Positions 11,584 through 22,505 of a stretch of DNA of 64,000 nucleotides are shown here, one piece after another. This stretch comes from Pseudo-nitzschia pungens. Taxonomy: Eukaryota; Bacillariophyta; Bacillariophyceae; Bacillariales; Bacillariaceae. Every line of letters begins with the position of its first letter. Position 1 is the first letter of the stretch. The position numbers were made by a program, and so were the translations under genes. The notes under the pieces were generated by a model. It was not told where the DNA came from and ran no database searches. It was given only the letters and a program-made list of their open reading frames with translations. The DNA lies in contig CM074761.1 in NCBI GenBank assembly GCA_037355855.1, positions 2,809,346 through 2,873,345 on the forward strand. The letters are read 5' to 3'.

Positions 11584-12302
11584 CGCGGTCACGACGCCTT
11601 GCATGATTTCGGGGGGATCATTTCCCATGGTGTGTGTGCGTGTGTGTATGTGTGCAACACGATCGACAACATTATCACGGCACAGTGATGACTATGAAAG
11701 TAGGCATCTATCAAACCGCACTATCGAGTAAGTCCTACGCAGAAGAAAGAATCCGAAAATTTGGGGAAAAGCGAAGCGATGGAACGCGCAAATAGAAGCA
11801 GATTGTCTGTTCGATATTCAAAAATAATAGTTCCAAATAGTTTCATACACAGTGCGGAGGTGATCAAACTTCTCGCTTTACCCTTTGCCTAGGTGTGGTC
11901 CAATCAATCACCATGCAGATATTGCTAGCAGAGAGGAAACAATTTCCAGAAGTCCACGCTCATCGTTCATCCTCCGTTCCGATGGAAAGCGCATTCTGTA
12001 TTGAGTGGCGGCAAAATTCAATCTTCCGCGGAATCTTGAAAATGTCGTCGGAGCATTCCGTCGTGAACGCTTCAAATCGATTTTAGGACGCATTTCGTCT
12101 CGAGGTTTCGCGTTGTGACCGCAACAAACGACCAAACACAAGTTTGCGTGTGGCGAACGCTGTGCCGAGACCGGTGCAACCCACTGTGCCTCGTTGGATC
12201 CCAAAAAAAGTGATCGAAGCGTAACGGGAAGTTGAAAGAGGTACGAAATAGTCTTATGGATATGGAAACGATCATGCGCCATGACCATACTACCGGTAGA
12301 TC
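11584..12302. other. spacer downstream of UNC93-like gene
   Basis: A GT-rich stretch (TGTGTGTGCG) at 11630-11655 follows the stop. A 154-codon minus-strand open frame at 11908-12372 has no recognisable content; it could be a 3' exon of the doubtful gene next to it, but I cannot support that. Confidence 0.4.
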
Positions 12303-13113
12303 TCAACCGAGGATTGCGACTACTTTGGTCGTTCCGTTGAAACAGAAAAATCGAAGGCTTGCTCCACTGCATGTAGCTCCTGTTCCAAGATAACTAGCTT
12401 CGTTTGTGTGCCGCTTGATCGTTCTCTTCTTGCTGCGCATTAGTGTCAGCATGACATCCGAAAAAAGGAGAGAACCAATCGAGACGTCATGGGGAAGCCG
12501 TAGTTCAAGCAACAAGAAATAGCAATCGCAGTCCTTCCCTTGGATTTGACGTTGCATTTGGAATATACCGTAGTTCCGTCTTCGATGCACGCAGTTGCAC
12601 TTCACACTGCAGGGAGATCGCGTTGCTCGGTCACTTCATTATTCGAATTCTTCCAAGGAGAACCCGCGTCCGTTTCGAAAGCCTGGTTGTCCGAAAAAGA
12701 GGTGCAGCCATCGATTCTGGCTTCCAGAGTTCCCATTCGACTTTTTGCTTTTTGTGCCATTCGAGGAGGGTGTCGATGAAGCCTTTGTGCCGCTTTCTTT
12801 TCCTGGGACACGAGTTGTGGCAACCACAACACTAGTAGTTGCAGGTATTGATCCTTCGCGTAAATTGTTCCCGATGATGCTGGTTGTCGCGCGATTTAGC
12901 AACATCGGCGCTGTTGTTTTTGTTGTTCTTGCTGCTGCTGCTGTTGCTGTTGCTGCTGCTGAAATCGGTTGAAGCGGAAGAGGATTTCGCACTTCCAACT
13001 GCCCCCCCCGGCATCACCAGCTTTGATCCCCATCTCTTTCGTTTCTTGCTACTTCCGGTGCTACTGGGAGTGTTCTTGCTGGCTTTCCGTTGTTTTTCTT
13101 GTGTCCTACTCAT
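12303..13113 (-). CDS. possible spliced Lys/Ser-rich protein, unknown function
   Basis: The minus strand from ATG 13113 encodes a basic, Ser/Asn-rich start with nuclear-localisation-like clusters (KKRKRWGSK). To continue it I infer three introns with plausible sites: one removing about 75 bp that ends CTACTAG near 12829, one at 12607-12663 (GTTCTC...CTGCAG), and one at 12433-12568 (GTATAT...GCGCAG). The middle exon would carry RKRKRHKGFIDTLLEWHKK, which looks protein-like. All three frames are open for part of this stretch, so the exon choice is weak. The opposite-strand frame at 12884-13450 is a run of Leu codons caused by the antisense of the Ser/Asn tract. No family is recognised. Confidence 0.3.
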
Positions 13114-13569
13114 CTCTCTACGTGCAGCGATTGATCAGTTGTTATCTTTGAGAGGTTCGCTCGTTGTCTTTGCGACAGTGATGTTGTCGATCAATCGGAT
13201 CTTCGTTCCGCTCATAAATGCGAAGCGCGTCCCATACCGCACAGTTTCTATCATCTTCTGCAATCAAAAAATTAAAATCAAAACTCGATCACCGAGGAAG
13301 CTACAAGTACAAGTAAGGTTTGCGAGTACGAGTAAGTTACTGTACGAGTCCAAAACCCCCCCTGAGATAATGTTTAGCGACTTCGAAGTTGGTTGTGAAA
13401 CTTGTGGATGTATGGTAACTTATTACGAAGTATTACTGTATTTTGATTGAACGTACTTGTACGGCGATTACGGTAACTTACGAACTACTACTATTACTAT
13501 CATCTTTTTTGTTCGCAAGTGTCATCATAGATTATCATGGAGTAGAAACAAAAAACAATGGGCCTACAT
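13114..13569. other. spacer before minisatellite
   Basis: No gene is seen. Words such as ACAAGTAAGG, TACGAGTAAG and CGGTAACTTACG occur at 13305-13490. Confidence 0.45.
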
Positions 13570-14830
13570 AACTTATACATCCGGGTTTGTTTGACATTTA
13601 TACTTTATACATCCGGGTTTTTTTGACACTTATACATCCGGGTTTGTTTGACACTAATACTTATACATCCGGGTTTGTTTGACACTAATACTTATACATC
13701 CGGGTTTGTTTGACATTTATACTTTTACATCCGGGTTTGTTTGACACTTATACTTATACATCCGGGTTTGTTTGACATTTATACTTTTACATCCGGGTTT
13801 GTTTGACATTTCTACTTATACATCCGGGTTTGTTTGACATTTATACTTTTACATCCGGGTTTGTTTGACACTTATACTTATACATCCGGGTTTGTTTGAC
13901 ATTTATACTTTTACATCCAGGTTTGTTTGACACTTATACTTATACATCCGGGTTTGTTTGACATTTATACTTTTACATCCGGGTTTGTTTGACACTTATA
14001 CTTATACATCCGGGTTTGTTTGACATTTATACTTTTACATCCGGGTTTGTTTGACATTTATACTTATACATCCGGGTTTTTTTGACACTTATACATCCGG
14101 ATTTGTTTGACATTTATACTTATACATCCGGGTTTTTTTTTACACTTACACATCCGGGTTTGTTTGACATTTCTACTTATACATCCGGGTTTTTTTACAC
14201 TTACACATCCGGGTTTGTTTGACATTTATACTTATACATCCGGGTTTGTTTGACATTTATACTTTTACATCCGGGTTTGTTTGACACTTATACTTATACA
14301 TCCGGGTTTGTTTGACATTTATACTTTTACATCCGGGTTTGTTTGACACTTATACTTATACATCCGGGTTTGTTTGACATTTATACTTTTACATCCGGGT
14401 TTGTTTGACACTTATACTTATACATCCGGGTTTGTTTGACATTTATACTTTTACATCCGGGTTTGTTTGACACTTATACTTATACATCCGGGTTTGTTTG
14501 ACATTTATACTTTTACATCCGGGTTTGTTTGACACTTATACTTATACATCCGGGTTTGTTTGACATTTATACTTATACATCCGGGTTTTTTTGACACTTA
14601 TACATCCGGATTTGTTTGACATTTATACTTATACATCCGGGTTTTTTTTGACACTTACACATCCGGGTTTGTTTGACATTTCTACTGATACATCCGGGTT
14701 TTTTTACACTTACACATCCGGGTTTGTTTGACATTTATACTTATACATCCGGGTTTTTTTGACATTTATACATCCGGGTGTTTTTACCACATAGCATCCG
14801 GATTTTTTTGACATTCTTAAATCCAGGTTC
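13570..14830. repeat. minisatellite, 31-bp unit, about 40 copies
   Basis: Tandem units of mostly 31 bp share the core ACATCCGGGTTTGTTTGACA. Two variants alternate (starting CTTATACATC and CTTTTACATC), giving a 62-bp dimer over long stretches. Shorter variants (about 23-25 bp, with TTTTTTT in place of TTTGTTT) mark particular places. A characteristic segment with CATCCGGATTTG begins at 14094 and again at 14603, so a ~509-bp block is itself duplicated. Units at the right end (after 14760) are degenerate. There is no coding potential. Confidence 0.95.
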
Positions 14831-15487
14831 TTGTGATTCGTTCCTATGATACGGTATCAACCAATACATCATTCGAAGCTCTGAACCTTTTGCCGTCGGA
14901 GTTGACAGAGCAACCCTTTTGCACGAAGTAAGCCTTAAAACTGTTACCGCTACACGAGGCGGCGTCACAGGAATAGAAATTGAATGGAAGTCATATGTGT
15001 GAGTGTACACGTACGGTACGAGTAAGATTATGAATGCGAAGTACGAAGAACTTTCTTCGCAGTGCAATAAATCATGTTCATGACTGCACCTACGAGTACG
15101 GTACACGCCCTCGCAAAGCGACCCATCGAAGGTCGCCCAACCCACAATTTCTGCAATGCGCACCTCAGCACCATCACTAAAGATGTGAACTCGAAATAAT
15201 CACGAGTAACTGACGGCAATTGACTGAGATATTGTATGAATTATGAATACAGGTGAACCAACGTACCGGTACGTGTACCGGGTCCCCGTACTTCATTTTC
15301 TATCAGGAAGCCATCATCATCATCATCATCATCATTGTAGATTGCATCTTCTCTTTCGAGTGACATGCATTGCATCAGCACCAAGAAACAAGTCGAGAGT
15401 ACAGTTTCGTGACAACGAAGAAAAGGGTTAGGATTCGGACCAAAAACAATCACAACAGGTTCGCGCAACTTCGATATCAGATAAACA
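14831..15487. other. spacer with CAT microsatellite
   Basis: A CAT/ATC trinucleotide run lies at 15310-15335. A nested GTACCGGTACGTGTACCGGGT motif lies near 15264-15285. No gene is supported. Confidence 0.5.
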
Positions 15488-16787
15488 TTGGCAACAAACG
15501 CCCATCAAAACAGAAAATCAACCATGCTAATCAACGGTCCGAAGATGAGGTGCATGTTGATACTTATTGGAGTATCTTCTGCGGTGCTGCAAGTACATTT
15601 TTGTTATTTCTACGAGCAACTGCAACGAAGAGCAACTGCCACAATCGTACACGTACCATCCATGATGAATCAGATCGACTCCAATCGTGTCGCTATGACG
15701 ATTGCCGCAGAACTTGCATCGGATGCAATGACATTTGATCCAGAAAAAATAACGCACGTATACCATCTTGGACACATACGCCAATGTGGTCGGAGCAACA
15801 ATCAGCTCATTGCGGTTTTGCATGCGGTGGACATTGCACTCGACAACCATGGAGATTTACCCAACAATGGTGCCGTGGTTGCTGTGAGCAGTTGGGCCTT
15901 TAAGATTCTTGAACAGATGTTTTCCGATGGGAAAAACTCGACGGAATTCGCTCTGGCACTCGAACAGTTGAAACCGGTACTGATTGTGCAGGAAGACAGA
16001 CTCGAAGCGTTGGGACTCACGGAAGCTCACAACACGACACAAAGATATCTTTCGACACAAGATGCGTACTTTTACATAGAGAAATATCAGTACAAGGTCA
16101 CTCCGCAGATTATTGAAAGGCGTCGACACCTCGTACTGGGTCCGCTTCTCCGGCATGGTGCGGCCGCAGAACGCAATCTGGTACTGTACAATGCTGTGAG
16201 GCATCTGGTCGACAAGCGATGGGCTATCTATGGCAAGCGGCGAAAACAAGGGGTACGCAACGATTCATTCTCGGTGGTTGGAAGGCGAATGTCAGAGACG
16301 CATCGGCGACTTCTTGGAAAAAGATGAGTGCTGGATGACCCCATCGTACATCAAAGATATCATGGGGGGCATCATCGATAGACCAATTGTCTTTATCGGA
16401 GATGGCCAAAACAAAGAGGTTCTGAAAAACCTAAAAAAGGACCCCGACATTGGCCCAGCTCTCATCGTGCCGGAAGAAGATGTTGTGCTTCCCGACGGCA
16501 CGGACTTTCAATCTTTGCACCAACCCTTCAATGATATGATGGTTGCCGTCATGGGTGAAATGTTCATTGGCACACGAGCGAGCACTTTTGCTACCATGGT
16601 GGGAACGATGAGAGTCGTGAGGGGGGCCGATCCATTGAGTAACTTTATCTACACAAACCGATACAGTCCCGAGGGTCTCCGTGATGGCGAAGAACAAACG
16701 GGTGCCATCGAAACTTGTGAAGAGTGCCTATTTTTGTGCGATAACAAACGGAGCAAGATCTGTGGCCACGATGTGATTTTCACTTGA
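15488..16787 (+). CDS. O-fucosyltransferase-like type II membrane protein, frame broken by +1
   Basis: Two overlapping frames make one protein of about 432 residues if a single extra base is skipped near 16233-16255. The first part (15488 onwards) has a short cytoplasmic tail and a signal anchor around MRCMLILIGVSSAVLQ, then a luminal region with HIRQCGRSNNQL. The second part carries YATIHSRWLEGEC, which resembles the HxR-containing substrate/GDP-fucose motif of O-fucosyltransferase-like proteins, and a late TRASTFATMVG segment typical of the family's C-terminal half. It would act in the Golgi or ER, transferring fucose or a related sugar. No GT-AG intron of believable size fits between the frames. 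The cause may be an assembly insertion, gene decay or recoding. Family assignment rests on these motifs only. Confidence 0.6.
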
Positions 16788-17926
16788 TTTCACCACAAGA
16801 ACAATGTGGAAAAACGAAAATAGAGCAAACAATTGCTGTTTTCAAGGTTCGAATGAACGGTGACAAGAAGATTATTCCTGTTCAGCAGCAGTCGCTGCAG
16901 TGAAAAAACAAACAGGTAATCAACGAATTGATAGGACATATTTTCATACCATCCATCCTCCTGATGAAAAATCATCAAGGATAAATAACGAGGAACAAAA
17001 GAGCTCCAGTTTTAAGTGATGCTTGGAGCAATCTAGTATAAAGATATGAAATAGATTAGAAGCAGTATTGAATACTGCTGCTGTTTCTGTTATTTGCAAC
17101 TAAGGCTTACTAGTATTAGTAACAAAAAGAACAATGATGCCTTCAGTCAAACTATTCAATTACACGTGATAGTTTACGTGTAGTATCGTACTTTCAGCTT
17201 TGTTGTTACCTCATGAGATGCTGATTTCGCAAAAATCTGTTCTCTGGAGCTACAAGTTTCTGTTCTCAATATGAACTACGCATCGTGCATATTGTACATA
17301 TGTAATGGCAGTATCATCCGTAGATTTCACAGCCGATATCGATCTTCCTTTACCTCCTCAATCATGAAATGCTTACGTGGCAGCACAAGGCACGGAAGAA
17401 ATGTCAAAGAATGTGACACAAATAATACCATCAAACGAGGGAAACACCTGCGTGACGGCGGGAAGAAAAAGTAGTTAGTGTCGACAAAACCGTAGGTGAG
17501 CGATCTAGACGTAATTACTGTACTAGGTATTCAAGCCGGTTTTGCTTGTAACACAGCTCGGTGCGCTCAATTTCAATGCCGATGCGAAAGTTTCGATGAT
17601 CGCTCACACTTTTTACTCCGATGACACTCGTAATCGTAATTACCGGGTCATCAGCTGTCAATTACGTAGCAAATACAGTAACCTTACGTATACGAAGGAG
17701 TAATAACAATATTATTCACACCGTGAGGTTACTTATTCAGAGCCGATAGCTGATCCATTCAAAATCTGTCTTTTGGCGCACCACCAATACCGCTTCGAGA
17801 ACACAGCAACGACCCAAACACGAAGAAAACCTTCTTTTCATTCTCGGTTGTTTTCAATTGTGCAGTGTATCACCGTGACATCCCAACCAACTCGTTTCTA
17901 TTCAACACAATAAAACAAACGAAAGC
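16788..17926. other. spacer without a supported gene
   Basis: Only small frames occur. TTACGTGTAG and GTAACCTTACG words lie near 17170-17190 and 17680-17735. The last 150 bp before 17927 should hold the promoter of the next ORF. Confidence 0.45.
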
Positions 17927-18325
17927 ATGATCACATCGGTTGAAACGGCGATCAACGCTTGGAACATGCTTGAGCTCGTATTTGTTTCCGCGATCGTTTG
18001 GAGTTTTTATCACTTCCGTTCGCGTCGGAATAACAGTGCGAAGCTCAAGAATTTAGCAATTACCGATCGCACAGTCGGGGATACGGATTTGGCGGGAAAC
18101 GAACGAGCAACGACAGGAGGCAGAGGATGGATCCACAACGATTTATTCCTCCCAGCAGAAGGTATCTTTGGCGATGACCTCCACCGCAACGAATACGGCA
18201 ACGACCAGGACGACCATGGGACCGTTATCGATCGACAAGAAATTGTCGAAATCACCTTCGATCTCGGTGAGATGGAAGAAAAACTCCGAAGGTTTTTGTG
18301 TCGCATGAATCGTATAATGAGTTGA
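17927..18325 (+). CDS. small membrane protein of unknown function (132 codons to first TGA)
   Basis: The ORF encodes an N-terminal membrane segment (about residues 13-28, MLELVFVSAIVWSFYHF) followed by a basic stop-transfer cluster (RSRR) and a hydrophilic acidic domain ending in EEKLRRFLCRMNRIMS. That order predicts a short luminal N-terminus and a cytosolic tail. No family is recognised. The same frame continues past the TGA at 18323 to a TAA at 18797 and is interrupted only by TGA codons; see the next entry. If those are introns, errors or recoded codons, the protein would be up to 290 residues long. Confidence 0.45.
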   Translation: MITSVETAINAWNMLELVFVSAIVWSFYHFRSRRNNSAKLKNLAITDRTVGDTDLAGNERATTGGRGWIHNDLFLPAEGIFGDDLHRNEYGNDQDDHGTVIDRQEIVEITFDLGEMEEKLRRFLCRMNRIMS

Positions 18326-18799
18326 AATATTCATTTGGTGGTATACCGGCTTCTCGTATCCACCGAAAACTCGATGCGAGTCCAGTGAGCTACGAAGGAG
18401 TCCGTCACTCAGTTGGTCGATCGATCCCTGACCATTAGTCGGAACGACAGATTGCCCAAAATGACTCCATGGGTATCGACCAGCTGCGGACAAAAAATCC
18501 ATGAACAGTTGAGCGACTTTGAAAAGCTCCATAAAGTTATGTTGCCCCGGAGAACTATTACCACTATTACCACATGAAAGGATGACAGCCAATCGATCGC
18601 AAAGTTGACGCAGGTTTGGGAGGGAATCTCATGGAACGATCCATTCAACCATTGATTCACGTCGACGCCGAAGTTTGATAGTTCCATGTGCGCCACGATC
18701 CATTACCATCAATTTGGTTGATTGTCAAACAATCATGGAACGTTCTTGCCGAGATCTCGTATCGTGTCATGCCATGCAACACAAGCTACTAAATTATAA
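18326..18799 (+). other. frame extension interrupted only by TGA codons
   Basis: In the frame of the preceding ORF there are 158 codons up to the terminal TAA, counting from the first TGA. They contain five TGA codons (18323, 18386, 18575, 18653, 18719) and no TAA or TAG. Between them the translation looks protein-like, for example KIHEQLSDFEKLHKVMLP and AKLTQVWEGISWNDPF. I could not find splice sites that remove the TGAs cleanly, nor a convincing SECIS hairpin downstream. Confidence 0.35.
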
Positions 18800-19503
18800 G
18801 AACAGACAACACAAGGTCGAAGCCTCCAAGTTTGGGAATTTTTTCACCACCAATATTATCGGATCTCGGTACCGAAATCACTGTTCACCCTGAACAACTC
18901 AAAACGAGCAGCAGCATGCTTGGAAAAATGTTATTAGCAAAATGAGCTACACGTACCAGGTCAAGAGCTTAGAATTGAATACTTGATGCCGAATAACGAC
19001 CACACAAACCGACGCTACGAATACAAGTTTAAATTACTATGACTTCATATACCTGGATTTGATTGAGCAACTTTCTGAAGTCGCAAAGCAAAGTAGACTC
19101 TGTTTCATGCAAAGTCGTTTTGCAATCCTAGTTACCATCATTATTAGCGTATCAGAGGCCTAGTTTATGTTTGGTGTGGTAAGTTATGTTGCGTAAGATT
19201 AACCTTACCGGTATGTAACTTAATTTTTGCGGTTAATTGCGTTGCGGCAAAGTGTGGTTCGACGTCACACTTGCCACGACTTGGGTTTCGTTCAAGTCAC
19301 GTTCATTTTTCTCGTTGATGTATGTTCTATTATTTTCGCGGGTGGTGAATATTGTGCGGTACGTACTTGTACCGTTTGCTCTATAAAGTGTTACTAACTA
19401 CCGGTAACCTTATTCCAACAGTGCAATCACCTCTCATCACTGCTTGTTTGCCGACAGAACGCAAATTCACAACGAAACTAAACGAAGCAAAACAGCACCC
19501 TCA
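18800..19503. other. spacer upstream of AlkB-like gene
   Basis: No gene is supported. AACCTTACCGGTATG occurs near 19202 and CCGGTAACCTTATTCC near 19400; the second lies about 100 bp before the AlkB-like start codon. Confidence 0.45.
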
Positions 19504-20475
19504 ATGGATAGCAAGAAAGAAAGCAATCTCCCGCGAGATAATACGGGGAACTTCGTCCGGCATGTACCTGGGTTGGAGTACTACCGCAACTTTTTGTCTC
19601 CCCAGGAACAATCTGAGTTGCTCGATCTGCTTTATTCCAATCCGTGGCAAGAAGGTGTGATTGCTCGGCGACAGCAATTCTATGGAGAAGTTTATTACCA
19701 TACGAGCTTCAAGAGCAAGGTTTTGCAGGGATGTTTTGGAGATCACAACGAAGAAGACAAGAGCGGCCGAGAAGAAATTCAGAGTGGATCGAACGGCACG
19801 GAATGCCAAGACAAGGAAAACAAAAACGACGCGAACTTGTTCCCGTCGCAAGACGCCGAGAACAAACATTCGAAGGGTAATGGGATTCCCATGAACGAGT
19901 CTGGAATGCAAAAGTGGTTAGACAAAACAATGCCTTTCTTCGAAAGAGAAGGTTTAATGGAAACGCCCACTCAGGTTCTGATCAACGAGTATAGGAACAA
20001 CATGGGCATCGCCAGCCACTTTGAAGACTTCGATGCGTTCGGGCCGGTGATCGCTACCATAAGTCTCATTTCACCAGTTTACATGACACTGAAGAAACCC
20101 ACAAACCAACCCAATCTTGACGGCAGTGACAATGCCAACATTAATGCCTGTGATTCGTACGATGATGTAGTCAAAATATTGTTGGAACCTGGGTCGTTGC
20201 TGATCATGAAAGATGACGCGCGGTTCAAATACAGGCATGGAATTGGAAAATACAAATGGATCGATCTGCCCCCACCACAAGAAACATCGCAATCCGAGGT
20301 GTCCTTGGCAGAGAACTCACAAGCAGTGCCAGCATCTCGCACGACAAGAAGAATCAAGCGGGATGATTCGTATCGTCGCGTGAGCCTCACGATCCGGCAC
20401 CTCAAGTCGACTAGGAGAAAAGTTCGGGATAACGAAGACGAGTCCGACACGATCAAAGATCCAAGTGCCTATTGA
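19504..20475 (+). CDS. AlkB-like 2-oxoglutarate/Fe(II) dioxygenase
   Basis: This 323-residue protein belongs to the AlkB-like 2OG-Fe(II) oxygenases, which oxidatively demethylate nucleic acids or proteins; the substrate cannot be told here. The frame is open from 19444 but the first ATG is 19504. The N-terminal part (VPGLEYYRNFLSPQEQSELL, 21-40) is the usual lead-in helix. The core reads NEYRNNMGIASHFEDFDAFG (161-180). Its first metal ligands are H172 with E174, an HxE variant of the usual HxD. The second His is probably H245 (KYRHGIG), and the 2OG-binding Arg pair is in RRVSLTIR (291-298). A charged, low-complexity insertion occupies about 82-128. ALKBH8-like and other small AlkB homologues remain possible. 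It is intronless. Confidence 0.75.
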   Translation: MDSKKESNLPRDNTGNFVRHVPGLEYYRNFLSPQEQSELLDLLYSNPWQEGVIARRQQFYGEVYYHTSFKSKVLQGCFGDHNEEDKSGREEIQSGSNGTECQDKENKNDANLFPSQDAENKHSKGNGIPMNESGMQKWLDKTMPFFEREGLMETPTQVLINEYRNNMGIASHFEDFDAFGPVIATISLISPVYMTLKKPTNQPNLDGSDNANINACDSYDDVVKILLEPGSLLIMKDDARFKYRHGIGKYKWIDLPPPQETSQSEVSLAENSQAVPASRTTRRIKRDDSYRRVSLTIRHLKSTRRKVRDNEDESDTIKDPSAY

Positions 20476-21779
20476 ACGGGCACATCAATGAATCAATCAA
20501 CTAATGAAAAAACACAAATCAGCGGGAAAGGATTCGAACGTAAGACTGCCATCTTTTTGACTTCCCGCCTGCCAAGTTTGACCCACAACTGTTGGTGATT
20601 GATGCTCATGTTTCAACTACTGGTGCAGATTACTAGTCCGTCGCTACGTAGACATTCGGGCATTTGGATCCTAAAGCACTCGAGGATCGGAGAGTGTCAC
20701 ATTTCCGCTCTCCTTCCTTTGTCCCGTGCACATGAAGGATCGACTCCGATTAGTCAGATTCCCTCATTAATATGTAACATCTTCATTATGGTATGCCTCG
20801 GTGGCATCCTTGCTGCAGTTCTCTGACAATGGATAAAGGACCATATGTTCATGAAGGTGCCTTCCAGATCTGACAATCTAACGGACGACGGCATTCCGTC
20901 CCAAAATTGGCGAGGAGAATTAATTCTAAACAAATAATCCATCGACAACACCATTTGTCCATAGCAATTTGTTTCATCTTATGAATACTTTGACAGTAAC
21001 AAGAAGAACAGAAAAAGTACCACGAAATCAATAGTACGGTACACCCTTAAGTCAGTCCTTGATTCCTCCTTACTAAATGTTGCTAAAAACAATGCTAACA
21101 TTGGTAATTTGAAATAGAAGTTAGGGATTTGCCACAAAAATAATACCGTACGTAGCAAAAAGTTGTTCTTTGTTTCTGTTGTTGAACGATATCATACTGC
21201 ATCGTTACTTTCGTAGATGTGCGACAATTACGTAAATCGTATGACTAGTTTCTGTTAGGACCTACGTCTGCGTACCGGTACAAGTATGTACAGTAAAGGC
21301 AATAAAGGTATGTTACGGAGGTATTTTGCATTTTGATGAATTAAAACCGATACGTCTTGATTCGTACTTCGTAATTCGTATTTCGTTAGAAAGTTAAAGC
21401 ATCTCATTATTTTGAGAACAAAAAGTGAATCAAGATTGTGCTCAACGGATCCATTCTCCAATTCAACAACTAAGTACCCAACGCCAACGCGCGCGCATGG
21501 CAAAGTTATCTTCGCACAAAGAAGGTTTCAACGCTTTATGGCTATGATCATCGAAATCTCCGAATTTTCTAAGATAGTTTTTTAAGCAATTCAAAGCCGA
21601 ATCCCACTCTTGCCAGAAAGACTCTTTACGCAGAAAGGTGAAAGAGCCGAGCTGCAACTAACTTACCGTACGAGTATAAAGAATGACGAGAATCTGCGAA
21701 ACGGCACAACAACCTTTCAGCTGACATCTGAAAGTTTTGAGGTCGCACTATCTATCAACCCATTTTCCGTCCGTTTAAA
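20476..21779. other. spacer with tRNA-like relic
   Basis: The first 120 bp contain a degenerate tRNA-like sequence on the minus strand, listed separately. The rest has no supported gene. TACGTAAATCG and CGTACCGGTACAAG words lie near 21230-21285. Confidence 0.45.
20521..20592 (-). pseudogene. tRNA-like relic with B-box
   Basis: The minus strand contains CGTTCGAATCC, one base off the RNA polymerase III B-box consensus, and 45-50 bases upstream TGGGTCAAACTTGG, which resembles an A-box. The acceptor and T stems do not pair properly, so this is not a working tRNA. It could be a tRNA pseudogene or the head of a SINE. Confidence 0.25.
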
Positions 21780-22505
21780 ATGAAGTTCACTATCGTAACA
21801 TCTTGTCTCTTCGTCGCAACGGCAACCTTTGCTGTTGTTTCCGCAGAAGGGACTTCGCTGCGTGGAAAATCCTCAGCCCTGGATGACGGATTGATGGGAA
21901 GCGTCGAGCGTGCCGCACGAGTCAACAAACTTCGCCGGCACTTAGAGGACGTCGAGGAGGATGCCAATGGAGAAAACCAAGCCGAAGAAGACGAGAATGT
22001 CGACGAGGACGAACAAGACGAGAATGCCGAAGAAGCCGATGCCGACGCCGAGGCAGAGGGAAATGAAGAAGCTCAAGAGGCAGAGGAAGAGGGCGAGGGC
22101 GAGGACGAAGAAGAAGAAGAAGAGAACGTGGACGAAGACGAGCAAGAACAAGCTGAAAAGGAAGGGGACGACTATGTCTTCTACGATGACCTAGCTGTCG
22201 GCAACAAGAAATGGACCGACAAATACAAGTCTATGTCGAGAACATCTCAGATCTGGACTATTGTTTTGGCGGTGTGGTTTGTTGTATTGGTGTTAACGAC
22301 ATTTTGCTTGTGCTGCTGTGGAAAGAGCACTCCCAAAGAAGTGAGCTCGAGTAGCACCAAAAGATCACTGCGACAATCGTTGATGGGACAAAACAGGAAA
22401 GAAGGGACTGACGACGAACAAAAACGTGGAAGATCAAAGTTTCGACTGTTAGGGAGAACCAGCAGCAAAGGCAAGAGAAGTAGCAGCAACGGTTCATTCG
22501 AGTAA
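21780..22505 (+). CDS. secreted-pathway type I membrane protein with acidic ectodomain
   Basis: This 241-residue protein has a cleavable signal peptide (1-22, ending FAVVSA), a short region with LRRHLED, and a very acidic Glu/Asp-rich domain (about 56-130). A conserved-looking YVFYDDLAVGNKKW block follows, then one membrane segment (158-178) ending in a CLCCCG cluster, likely palmitoylated. The tail is basic and Ser-rich (about 180-241). The order predicts an acidic lumenal or extracellular domain and a basic cytosolic tail. Function is unknown. An acidic ectodomain could bind calcium or silica-associated polyamines, but that is speculation. The Ser-rich protein at 46036-46677 has the same architecture with a different low-complexity ectodomain. 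Confidence 0.75.
   Translation: MKFTIVTSCLFVATATFAVVSAEGTSLRGKSSALDDGLMGSVERAARVNKLRRHLEDVEEDANGENQAEEDENVDEDEQDENAEEADADAEAEGNEEAQEAEEEGEGEDEEEEEENVDEDEQEQAEKEGDDYVFYDDLAVGNKKWTDKYKSMSRTSQIWTIVLAVWFVVLVLTTFCLCCCGKSTPKEVSSSSTKRSLRQSLMGQNRKEGTDDEQKRGRSKFRLLGRTSSKGKRSSSNGSFE

Noticed and set aside
12884..13450. Plus-strand ORF starting with a poly-Leu signal-like segment
   Set aside because: The Leu run is the antisense of Ser/Asn/Lys-coding trinucleotides on the minus strand, and the rest has no protein-like composition.
13570..14830. CRISPR-like array
   Set aside because: The units are adjoining tandem copies with no unique spacers, in a eukaryotic nuclear context. It is a minisatellite.
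18800..19100. SECIS element for the multi-TGA frame
   Set aside because: ATGA at about 18942 and TGAT at about 18987 have roughly SECIS spacing, but the bases between them do not form the required stem.
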